From the NCBI GenBank assembly GCA_964511405.1, contig CAZEFK010000085.1, positions 1 through 29,613 on the forward strand: 29,613 nt of DNA, given 5' to 3'. Below are positions 8,939 to 16,600 of this stretch, one piece after another. The notes below the pieces were generated by a model that saw only the letters and a list, made by a program, of their open reading frames with translations, was not told where the DNA came from and ran no database searches. The stretch comes from CAZEFK01 sp964511405 (lineage in GTDB: Bacteria > Pseudomonadota > Alphaproteobacteria > Elsterales > Elsteraceae). A program made the position numbers and the translations under genes. Each line of letters starts with the position of its first letter. Position 1 is the stretch's first letter.

Positions 8939-9004
8939 CCGTCGGTATGGGGACACCCCATACCGACGCGCTGTCCTCTTGCCCAGGTGGCGCTATACCG
9001 ACGG
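8939..9004. promoter_or_regulatory. Three ATACCGAC half-sites, two forming a perfect 12-base-arm palindrome
   Basis: In the 258-base spacer between the divergent kinase-like and AraC-type genes, bases 8941-8967 form a perfect inverted repeat with arms GTCGGTATGGGG and CCCCATACCGAC around a 3-base centre. The 10-base element ATACCGACGG recurs at 8995-9004 and, inverted, at 8939-8948. So three copies of one half-site lie in 66 bases, about 80-145 bases ahead of the AraC start. This arrangement suits an operator for a dimeric regulator controlling one or both divergent genes. A rho-independent terminator is less likely because no T-tract follows and no gene ends there. Confidence 0.55.
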
Positions 9005-9084
9005 TCGCTCCATTATCGGCTGCAAACCCGGCATGCTGTAGCGCCTGAGAGCGGTCGCCGCGCCGCAGAGCCTGGAACCGACCG

Positions 9085-10143
9085 ATGCGTGATCCGATCG
9101 AAAGCGTGGCCGCTGGGATCCGTGCCTGCGGCACCATCACTGCAGCCATCGCCGATGCCGACGCGTTCCTCGCGCTGTCCGGTCTGTCGAACGTCCTGCG
9201 CGCGCCGCGGCTCAAGCCCGGCCAGCTGCGGCGACTCGACCTTGCGATGGACCAGTGCCGGCTGGGACCGGCCGTCGTCGCCCATGTCCGCACCGCGACC
9301 GACCTGCTGATCGAGGCCGACGGCGTCCGGCCCGGCACGACGCAGATCCTGCTGCCGATCACCGGGCGCAGCACCATCACCTACGACCGCGTCTCGATTG
9401 CCGCCCGCCCCGGGTTCGGTGCCGTGATCGGGGCGGACCGCCCCCTGCGTCTCCGGGTCGCCGGGCCGGCGTCGTGGATCGCCGTACAGCTCGACCGCAC
9501 CGTGCCGGAGGGGGTGCCGGCTGCCGAGGGTGCGGCCCGGCCCGACCGTCCAGGGGCATTTGCCGCAGCCCTGTCGAGTGAAGCCACCGCCGTTTGGACG
9601 CGTGCCGTGGGCCGGTGCCTGTCGGCAGCCACCGGTTCGGACCGGGGCCAGCCGGCCGTCACGGCGATCTTGCTGCAGGCGATGAGGGCCTCGCTGCTGC
9701 TGCCGGCGCCGTTGCCGGCGGCGGTCAAGCGGGCGATGGCCTACATGGACGCCCATATCAGCGAGCCGATCTCGATGGTCGATGTCGCCGCCCACGCGCA
9801 GGTCGGGCCGCGCCGGCTTCAGATGGCGTTCGTCGCGCATTGCGGCGTGCCGCCGAGCATCTGGCTGCGCAATCGGCGCCTGGACCTGGTCCATGCCGCG
9901 CTCAGCGAAGCGGCGCCGGATGCCTTGACCGTGACTCAGGCGGCGTTGGACGGGGGATTTGCGCATTTGGGCGAGTTCGCCGCCTATTACCGCGCCCGCT
10001 TCGGCACCACGCCGTCCGCCACCCTGGGCAAGCGGCGGGTCCAGTCCGCGGCGGAGGTTGCCGGCGGGGCGGGGCTGGGGTGGCCGGTGGTCGCCGCGTT
10101 TGCCTGCCTGGGCACCGGTGCCGGCCACACCGGACGCTTGTGA
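9085..10143 (+). CDS. AraC-family transcriptional regulator
   Basis: A 352-residue regulator. The N-terminal half (about 1-205) is a sensor region resembling the AraC_binding_2 type (LRAPRLKPGQLRRLDLAMDQ, ILLPITGRSTITYD), whose ligand cannot be told. The C-terminal AraC DNA-binding domain (about 210-315) has two helix-turn-helix motifs: SMVDVAAHAQVGPRRLQMAF with PSIWLRNRRLDLVHAAL, then TVTQAALDGGFAHLGEFAAY with YRARFGTTPSATLGKRR. The last ~35 residues are a hydrophobic tail beyond the family norm. The gene is divergent from the kinase-like gene, with the repeated half-sites between them as possible operator. Its stop codon overlaps the start of the PAS_5 gene by 4 bases (GTGA), implying translational coupling. 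Confidence 0.92.
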   Translation: MRDPIESVAAGIRACGTITAAIADADAFLALSGLSNVLRAPRLKPGQLRRLDLAMDQCRLGPAVVAHVRTATDLLIEADGVRPGTTQILLPITGRSTITYDRVSIAARPGFGAVIGADRPLRLRVAGPASWIAVQLDRTVPEGVPAAEGAARPDRPGAFAAALSSEATAVWTRAVGRCLSAATGSDRGQPAVTAILLQAMRASLLLPAPLPAAVKRAMAYMDAHISEPISMVDVAAHAQVGPRRLQMAFVAHCGVPPSIWLRNRRLDLVHAALSEAAPDALTVTQAALDGGFAHLGEFAAYYRARFGTTPSATLGKRRVQSAAEVAGGAGLGWPVVAAFACLGTGAGHTGRL

Positions 10144-10655
10144 GGGGCTCGAGCGTACCGACCGACATTGGCGGCCGGTCGCCGCTGTGGGGCGCCGAGT
10201 GCGAGGATGCGCTCGCCGGCGAACCGCGCTTTCGGGCGATCGCCGACTATCTGGCCGGCCGGGCGCCACCCGGCCTGTTGCCCGGACGTCAGCACATCGA
10301 TGCCGTCGACCTGCGCGCTCATCTGCCGTTCGTCAATCTCGTCGACGTGGTCCGCGACGCCGGCCGGCTGCGCTACCGCTTCCGCCTGATGGGCACGGCC
10401 CAGGTCGATGCCACCGGGCGCGACATGACCGGCTGCTGGTTCGACGATGTCCTGTCTGCCGCCGACTATCGGTGGGTGGCCGAGCGGTTCGGCCACGTCG
10501 TCCGCCTGCGCCGGCCCGATCTGGCCGAGCGCGTGCTGCCCTACCCGGACCGCGCCCATGTCCGGTACCGGCGGGTGGTGTTTCCGCTGGCCCGCAACGG
10601 CGTGACCGTCGACATGCTGCTGATCGTGCACGCCTATGCCGCTGAAGACGGCTGA
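10140..10655 (+). CDS. PAS_5-family sensory protein
   Basis: A 171-residue protein consisting of essentially one PAS_5-like domain. Recognisable parts are LPGRQHIDAVDLRAHLPFVN, then LVDVVRDAGRLRYRFRLMGT with AQVDATGRDMTGCWFDDV, and RRVVFPLARNGVTVDMLLIV, which follow the pattern of alphaproteobacterial single-domain PAS_5 proteins. No output domain is present. The chosen GTG start (10140-10142) overlaps the TGA of the AraC gene in the sequence GTGA, so translation is probably coupled; the frame is open further upstream, but that lies inside the AraC gene. Such proteins may sense a ligand or modulate a partner; the overlap makes the AraC regulator the first candidate partner (inference). Confidence 0.85.
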   Translation: MRGSSVPTDIGGRSPLWGAECEDALAGEPRFRAIADYLAGRAPPGLLPGRQHIDAVDLRAHLPFVNLVDVVRDAGRLRYRFRLMGTAQVDATGRDMTGCWFDDVLSAADYRWVAERFGHVVRLRRPDLAERVLPYPDRAHVRYRRVVFPLARNGVTVDMLLIVHAYAAEDG

Positions 10656-10678
10656 CCCGTTGCCGGCAACGGGTCAGC
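10651..10678. terminator. Perfect 14-base-arm hairpin between convergent genes
   Basis: A perfect palindrome with arms GCTGACCCGTTGCC and GGCAACGGGTCAGC and no loop bases. It overlaps the stop codon of the PAS_5 gene and ends 10 bases before the stop of the convergent protease gene. The position suits a bidirectional terminator, but neither side has a U-tract, so intrinsic termination is not assured. Confidence 0.6.
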
Positions 10679-10688
10679 CAGCGGACGG

Positions 10689-12032
10689 TCAGCCGTAGCG
10701 GCCCCGATGGCCGCCGAAGCCGCCGAACTCGAAGCCGCTGAAGCCGAGGCTGGTGGCGCCGGTGACGTTCTCCGCGATCATGCCGCCGGTGACCGCAGTC
10801 GGCGACGACCCGACCGACAGCGTCCCGGCATTGCTGGCCGAGACATAGGCTTGGATCTCGGCGACGTCTGATGTGGTCAGGCGGGTGTAGCCATCGGTGC
10901 TGGTCGAGCCCCAGGCGGCGATGCCGAGGGCGGCATAGCCGCCGGTGGAGGTGGTGGTGTAGACCGGGCTGCCGCTGTCGCCGGCGGTGATCGGCAGGTG
11001 CGTCGAGTACAGCTCGTCGGTGCCGACTGCGTCGATCGTGCCGCTCGCCGTGTATTGGTAAGTCCCCTGCAGCGTGCCCGAGCCCTTCTCGCCGGGATAG
11101 CCGGTGGTCGAGACCGTCTGCCCGGTCAGGGTCGCCGTCGATTCGGCGCTGAGCGAGAAGGTGGTGGGCGTGTAGCCGGCACTGCTGGACACGGTCAGCA
11201 CCGCCACGTCGAAGTTCTCGTTGTTGCCGCGGCTGGCATACCAGCTCGGGTCGACCGCGACCTGGGTGACCGTCTCGGCCGCGCCTGCCGCGGTCGCGCC
11301 GTTCTTGCCGGGCGTCACGGTCATGCTGGTGACGAAGCCGCCGCCCTCGGCCAAGTCGTAGGCGACGTGGCCGGCGGTCACCAGATGCGTCGAGTCGATG
11401 TAGAAGCCGGTCGCCGAGAATTTCGCGCCGTCGGCGAAGGTGCCCGAGATGTAGGCAATGCCATTGGAGGGACCTTGCATGGTGTCAGCGACCTGGGTGC
11501 GGGTGTCGCTGGTGCCGAACACGCCGAGGGGCAGGCTTGGATTGTAGGGCAGCGCGGCGATGCCGGCACTCGAGATCGTGTCGGCGCCGGAGCCCGAGAT
11601 CGGGCCGGCACCGCCGGCGCCGGAAATCGAGCACGGCCCCAGCACCGAGGTGGTGATCGTGGTCGAGCTGCCGCCGTCGAAGGCGCCGGGGAAGCCGCCT
11701 TCCAATCCGCCCCCCAATCCGCCGCGGCCGCCGAAGATCGGCCGGTAGGCGAAGGCCGACACGCCGCTGCCGGCACCCGCCGCGGCCGCTGCCGGGGTAT
11801 CGGCGCCGACGACCAGCGCCGTGCTCGCGGCGGTGCCGCCGCTCGTCGCCGCGGTGCTGGTCACATCGGTTGCGGCGGCCGGCGCGGTATCGCCGAGGCC
11901 GGCGGTCAGGCCGGCGTCGGCGAACGGGCCGGCCTCGGCCGGTGCCGCCAGCGACAGCTCCGACAGCTGGGCGCCGGGCCCCAGCACCAGAGGCGACAGG
12001 AGCGACTGCCCCGCCAGGTTAAACTGCGTCAT
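10689..12032 (-). CDS. Trypsin-fold (V8-like) serine protease with Ala/Gly/Thr-rich N-terminal region
   Basis: About 447 residues. The C-terminal two-thirds is a chymotrypsin-fold protease with all three catalytic residues in context: His in THLVTAGHVAYDL, Asp in NENFDVAVLTV and Ser in PITAGDSGSPVYTT. GIAAWGS follows, as in V8-like enzymes. The first ~150 residues are low complexity (AAATDVTSTAATSGGTAAST, then a glycine-rich FGGRGGLGGGLEGGFPGAF stretch). There is no Sec signal peptide: the N-terminus MTQFNLAGQSLLSPLVLGPG is not basic and has no clear cleavage site. The tail is GFGGHRGRYG, and no RTX repeats are seen. Export by a type I route is possible but unproven. In-frame GTG codons at 12041 and 12038 are alternative starts; the ATG at 12032 is preferred, with GGGGGAG about 11 bases upstream. 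Confidence 0.85.
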   Translation of the reverse strand: MTQFNLAGQSLLSPLVLGPGAQLSELSLAAPAEAGPFADAGLTAGLGDTAPAAATDVTSTAATSGGTAASTALVVGADTPAAAAAGAGSGVSAFAYRPIFGGRGGLGGGLEGGFPGAFDGGSSTTITTSVLGPCSISGAGGAGPISGSGADTISSAGIAALPYNPSLPLGVFGTSDTRTQVADTMQGPSNGIAYISGTFADGAKFSATGFYIDSTHLVTAGHVAYDLAEGGGFVTSMTVTPGKNGATAAGAAETVTQVAVDPSWYASRGNNENFDVAVLTVSSSAGYTPTTFSLSAESTATLTGQTVSTTGYPGEKGSGTLQGTYQYTASGTIDAVGTDELYSTHLPITAGDSGSPVYTTTSTGGYAALGIAAWGSTSTDGYTRLTTSDVAEIQAYVSASNAGTLSVGSSPTAVTGGMIAENVTGATSLGFSGFEFGGFGGHRGRYG

Positions 12033-12225
12033 CCCCACCACATCTCCCCCTCGGGTCGGCGCACGGGTCAGTCCGTGGCGATCCGTTACACGGGGTAGAG
12101 CGGATTGGCTTGCTAAGATTTTCGGTGTGTGACGGTGGTCGGAGAGGAGTTGGAGCTGCCCGGGGATGGAGCCACGGCTCAGCGCGCTCTATCGTCCCGG
12201 GCGTCCATGGTCGAGGGAGGTCAGG

Positions 12226-12627
12226 ATGGGCTCGACGGTTCATGACGGCGGCTGCCTGTGCGGGGCGATCCGCTATCGCGTCGACGGGGCGGCGCTGCGC
12301 ACCACGGTCTGCACCTGCGGTCAATGCCAGCGCCAGACCGGATCGCCGTTGCCGGCGTTCGTCCGCTATCCGCTCGACCGCTTCCAGCTGACCGCAGGGG
12401 CGCCGGCCGGCTATCGCGCCTCGGACGCGGCCACGCGGGAGTTCTGCGCGCGCTGCGGCTCGGTGCTGTTGTGGCGCGGCGACGATGGCGGCGAGATCAG
12501 CATCCTGGTCGGTACGTTCGACCAGCCTGCGGCCATGCCGGCGCCCTCTTTGCACATCTTTGCCCGCCACGCCGTGCCTTGGCTGCCGGCGCTGGCCGGT
12601 GCCAGGACCTGTCCCGAGCGGTCGTAA
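12226..12627 (+). CDS. GFA/CENP-V-family zinc-binding protein
   Basis: A 133-residue protein of the glutathione-dependent formaldehyde-activating (GFA) fold, a small Zn-binding beta protein. The zinc ligands are all present: GGCLCGAIRYRV, then TVCTCGQCQRQTG and EFCARCGSVLLWR. Members include Gfa and many uncharacterised homologues; the role here is unknown and formaldehyde chemistry should not be assumed. The ATG at 12226 follows a good GGGAGG ribosome-binding site; the frame is open upstream to 12166 but those residues do not fit the family. It lies directly before the orphan 45-base repeat, and a second partial GFA reading frame occurs at 13581. Confidence 0.9.
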   Translation: MGSTVHDGGCLCGAIRYRVDGAALRTTVCTCGQCQRQTGSPLPAFVRYPLDRFQLTAGAPAGYRASDAATREFCARCGSVLLWRGDDGGEISILVGTFDQPAAMPAPSLHIFARHAVPWLPALAGARTCPERS

Positions 12628-12637
12628 TCGCTCAGAT

Positions 12638-12682
12638 CGCGGCGATCGCGTCGGCGACCTGGTCCAGCTCGGCGCCCAGATC
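12638..12682. repeat. 45-base perfect direct repeat, orphan copy (Hpt 3'-end remnant)
   Basis: These 45 bases are identical to 13647-13691, the 3' end of the hybrid kinase gene, and lie in the same orientation about 1.0 kb away. Read on the minus strand in the kinase frame, they encode PDLGAELDQVADAIAA followed by Ile and a TGA stop (12632-12634), matching the last residues of the kinase Hpt domain. Beyond the repeat the two copies diverge, so only a scrap of gene is present. The pair brackets the MNT/HEPN genes. Confidence 0.9.
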
Positions 12683-12809
12683 CGGCTGCATCCCCATGAC
12701 CCGTTCGACCTCATGCGGCTCTTAGGGCGCGGTTCGTGCCGTCGCCTTTAATCGCACGTCATGTTAGAAAATCATCATCGCATCGACAGGGATCGTCGGG
12801 GTGCCCGCT

Positions 12810-13160
12810 ATGGCCATCGTCACCAACTACGGCGGCCACGCCACTGCAGATGAAGCCCTTGACGAAGTGGTCTGCCGCTTGGTCGAGGCTCTCGACCCCG
12901 TCGCCATATACCTTTTCGGCAGCCGGGCACGCGGAACCGCCCGCCCTGACAGTGACTTCGACCTTATGGTCGTCACTCGTCCCGAAGACGGAGAGGCCGG
13001 GTACGACTATGTGCGTGCGTATGCACCGCTCGTCGGCCGCGGGATCGCCTGCGACGTGTTACCCGTTCTTGCCCCGGACTTTCTGGAAGACAAGGACGAC
13101 CCTACCAGCCTTTGCTACGAGGTCGCCCACCACGGGCAGAAAGTCTATGAGCGCCGATAA
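12810..13160 (+). CDS. MNT-type nucleotidyltransferase antitoxin
   Basis: A 116-residue minimal nucleotidyltransferase of the MNT (MntA-like) family. The polymerase-beta signature is complete: G37-S38 in YLFGSRARGTARPDSDFDLM with the metal-binding pair D49 and D51, and a likely third carboxylate in IACDVLPVL. In MNT/HEPN pairs the MNT protein neutralises the HEPN RNase, in studied cases by AMPylating it; the intact active site fits that mechanism (inference). The reading frame overlaps the HEPN gene by 14 bases, as expected of a coupled pair. The ATG at 12810 is preferred over the GTG at 12801; the ribosome-binding site is weak. Codon use is a little less GC-biased than in neighbouring genes. 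Confidence 0.9.
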   Translation: MAIVTNYGGHATADEALDEVVCRLVEALDPVAIYLFGSRARGTARPDSDFDLMVVTRPEDGEAGYDYVRAYAPLVGRGIACDVLPVLAPDFLEDKDDPTSLCYEVAHHGQKVYERR

Positions 13161-13545
13161 ACGAATTGCGGCGTTTCTGACCTTGGCCGACGAAGAACTT
13201 CGCGCGGCAAGGATCCTGGCCGATGGCGCACCACGACAGGCCGCGTACTACGTCCAACAGGCCGCCGAGAAAGCAACGCGGGCGCTCCTGACAGGAGCAG
13301 GCACGCCGTTTGGAACCGAGCACAATCTCGGCCTCATGGCCTCGGCCTTACCGGCCGAACACCCGCTAAAGCAGCGGATTGCAGGCCTCGACCGGCATTC
13401 CGCGGCCGCAACGCTGTATCGATATCCTTCGCCAGTCGGTCGGTTGCCGCCGCCACCGGATGCCGCGACCATAAGCGCCGACGCTGCCGATGTCGCGGCC
13501 TTCATTGCCGAGATTCGGACATTTCTTGCGAAAGGCAGTCGATGA
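13147..13545 (+). CDS. HEPN-domain toxin (HepT-like)
   Basis: A 132-residue all-helical HEPN-domain protein, partner of the MNT gene. Typical features are LADEELRAARILADGAPRQA, AYYVQQAAEKATRALL, the short EHNLGLMASALP segment and ATLYRYPSPVGRLP near the end of the fold. Related HEPN toxins are RNases using an R-x4-6-H motif. That motif is not clearly present here, so the protein may belong to the HEPN branch with the RYP signature, and activity is uncertain. Its ATG lies within the last codons of the MNT gene (14-base overlap), giving translational coupling. The pair sits between the two 45-base direct repeats. Confidence 0.85.
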   Translation: MSADKRIAAFLTLADEELRAARILADGAPRQAAYYVQQAAEKATRALLTGAGTPFGTEHNLGLMASALPAEHPLKQRIAGLDRHSAAATLYRYPSPVGRLPPPPDAATISADAADVAAFIAEIRTFLAKGSR

Positions 13546-13580
13546 TGCTGCCATCGGTCGTCGCCGAAGGTCCAGATAGC

Positions 13581-13646
13581 ATGACAGTCAATGGTGGCGG
13601 CTGCCTGGGCGGCGCGATCTGCGACCACGTCACCGGGGGCCTATAG
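13581..13646 (+). pseudogene. Remnant of the N-terminus of a second GFA-family gene
   Basis: A 21-codon frame reading MTVNGGGCLGGAICDHVTGG ending at a TAG (13644-13646). It matches the start of the intact GFA protein (HDGGCLCGAIRYRVDG) over about 16 residues, and the DNA matches at roughly three of every four bases. The second zinc cysteine is changed to Gly and everything downstream is missing, because the frame runs straight into the 3' end of the convergent hybrid kinase gene. This reads as a truncated paralogue left by recombination; it could be chance, but the order GFA then Hpt end is the same as at 12226-12682. Confidence 0.6.
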
Positions 13647-16600
13647 CGCGGCGATCGCGTCGGCGACCTGGTCCAGCTCGGCGCCCAGATCGGGCAGCAG
13701 GGCCAGGGCGCCCGGCAGGTCGCGGGCGCCGAGCCGCTGCTCCAGGTCGGCGCAGATCCGCCCCAGGCCGATGGCACCCACGGTCTCGGCCGCGCCCTTG
13801 CAGCCATGGACGATGTCGCGCGCGAGCGCCCGCTCGCCGGCGTCGAGCCGGGCCGCCAGTTCGCCGACCTGGCTGCGCGTGCGGTCGCGGAAGTCCGCGA
13901 GCAGGGCGCGCAGTTCGTCGGTGGCGCCGCCGAAGGTGGCCAGCAGCTCGCTCAGGTCCAAGGCGGGGGCATCCCCTTTGGGCGACGCGTCGGCGCTCGG
14001 GCTGCCCTCGGCCGGGCGCCGTAGCGATGCGCCGTGCGGCATCCAGCGGGCGATGGCGTCGCCCAGCCGGGCCGCGTCGATCGGCTTGCGCAGGCAGCCG
14101 TCCATGCCGGCGTCCAGGCACTCGGCCTCGGTGGCGGGCAGCGCGTCGGCCGTCAACGCCAGGATCGGGATCGACGCGAACGCGGCCGGAGCGGCGCGCA
14201 CGGCGCGCGCCAGGCTGACGCCGTCCAGCTCCGGCATGTTGCAGTCGGTCAGCAGCAGGCCGTAGCCGGACCCGGCCTGGAGCCGGTCGAGCGCCAGCCG
14301 CCCGTTGGCGACGATCTCGGCCGCGTAGCCCAGGCGCGCCAGCAGCTTGGCGATCACGGCCTGGTTGGTGCGGTTGTCCTCGGCGACCAGGATCAGGGCC
14401 GCGGCGGCCCGCGCGTCGCCGGGTGACGGCGCCCGCCAGGCGTCGCGCGGCGCCCAGCGCGGCATCACCGTGTTCTCCAGGGTCGCGCGACCGGCCGCTG
14501 CGGCGACGACGCGATGGAAGAAGTCGCGGCGGATCGGGCTGTGCAGTACGGCGAAGGCGCCGGCCGCCACGGCAGCTTGGCGCGACGACGCGGTGCCCGG
14601 CGGCATCATCAGCGCGACCTTGACCGCGGCCAGCGCGTGAGACCCGTGCAGCCTGCGGATCAGCGCGACGCCTTGGGCGGACGACAGCGACGAATCGACC
14701 AGCACCAGGTCCGGCAGGGTGCCGCCGGTGGCGTGCTGCGCCAGCAGCGCCTCGGCCTGCTCCGGCGAGGCCGCGTCGGTCATGATGGCATCGCCGCACG
14801 CCAGGTAGCGCGCAACCGAGCTCGGCAGGCCGCGGCGCGCGCTGACCCGCAGCACATGGATGCCGCCAAGGGCCACGGCTGTCGACGGCGCGTCCGGTTC
14901 GGCCAGCGGCAGCGGCACCGTGAACCAGAACCGGGAGCCCGCGCCGACTTGGCTTTCCAGCCCGATCTCGCCGCCCATCAGCGCCACCAGCCGGCGGCAG
15001 ATCGACAGGCCCAGACCGCTGCCGCCATAGCGGCGGGCGATCGACGCGTCGGCTTGGGCGAACGGCTCGAACAGGTGGGCGCGCTGCGCCTCGGGAATGC
15101 CGACTCCGGTGTCGACCACCGCAAAGCAGACCCAGCCGGGCTTGCCTGCGTCCGGGACCGCCTCGACCAGCACCTGGCCCGTCGGCGTGAACTTGATTGC
15201 GTTGCCCACGAGGTTGACCAGGATCTGGCGCAGCCGCAGCGCATCGCCGAGCCTGAAGTCGGCCAGCGCCGGATCCACGAAGGCCTGCAGGTTGAGGCCG
15301 GCCTCGGCGGCGCGCGCGGCCAGCAGGTCGGCCGCGCCCTCCACGGTCTCGATCAGCGAGAAGGCCTGCACCTCGATCTGGAACTGGCCGGCCTCGATCT
15401 TCGAGATGTCCAGGATGTCGTTGAGCAGGGTCAGAAGGGTCACGGCCGAGCTGTGGACCAGGTGCGCCATCTCGCGCTCCTCGGCCGGCAGGTCTGCTTG
15501 TTGCAGCAGATCCGCCACCGCGATGATGCCGTTCATCGGCGTGCGGATCTCATGGCTCATGGTGGCCAGGAACGCGGATTTGGCCCGCGTCGCCGCTTCC
15601 GCCAGCGCCTTCTCGCGGGCCAGGCCGTCGGCGATCCGGCGGTTGGCCTCGGCCAGCTCGCTGTGATAGACGGCGGCCGCTTCCAGGCGCGCCCGTTCCT
15701 GGACATGATCCTTGAACACCGCCATGGCGCGGGCCAGGTCGCCGATCTCGTCCCGGCGCCGCTGGTGGGGGATGTCGAGCGCCAGGCCGCCGGCGGTCAG
15801 TTGCGTGATGATCGCGGTCAGGCGCGTCAGCGGCGCCACGACCCGCCGCTCGAACAGCAGGCTGACCAGGCCGATGACGGCGACCACCAGCAGGACCAGG
15901 CCGTTGGCCAGCATCAGGTTGCCGAACGCGCGATCACGGTCGGCGTCGGCCCGCGCGCCGGCCTCGGCGATGGCGGCGTCGGCCACGGCCGAGATCGACT
16001 GCAGGAAATCGGTCTGTTCGGCGCGGAAGGGCGCCAGGGCCATGGGATAGCGGCCATCGCCGCGGCCGGCGGCCACGATCCGGGCGTAGAGCACGCCGCC
16101 ATCGCCCAAATAGCGGCGTTGGGCTTGGACCAGCGCGGCCGCGAGGCGGGCCGGGGCGCCGTTCAGGCGGACCTGGAGCACCAGGTTGCGCCAGCCTTCC
16201 TCCACCGCGCCCTGCAGCTCGGCCAAGCGTTCCAGCTCGGCCGGCGGGATCGGCGCGCCCGCGGCGACGATGTCGGTGAACAGCACGGCGCGGGTTCCCG
16301 CCGCGGCCCGCATGTCGATGCTCATGCGGGCGATGCCGATCAGCTCGCCGACCGTCGGCGCGGCCGCGCGGATCGCAACTTCAAGCCCGCCGGTGACCGC
16401 CGACAGCCGGTCGGAGATCGCCTTGACCTGGGGCGCATATTCGGTGACCAGCTCTGGCGCGCGATCGTCCCGGGGACGCTGCAGGGCGGTCTCGGCCAAC
16501 CGCCGGCGCTGCGCGATCAGGTCGGCCGTGGCCCGCACGGCGCCGGCGGCGGCCGGGTCCGGCAACTGATCCAGCAGGGCTGCCGCGCGGTCGAACGCTC

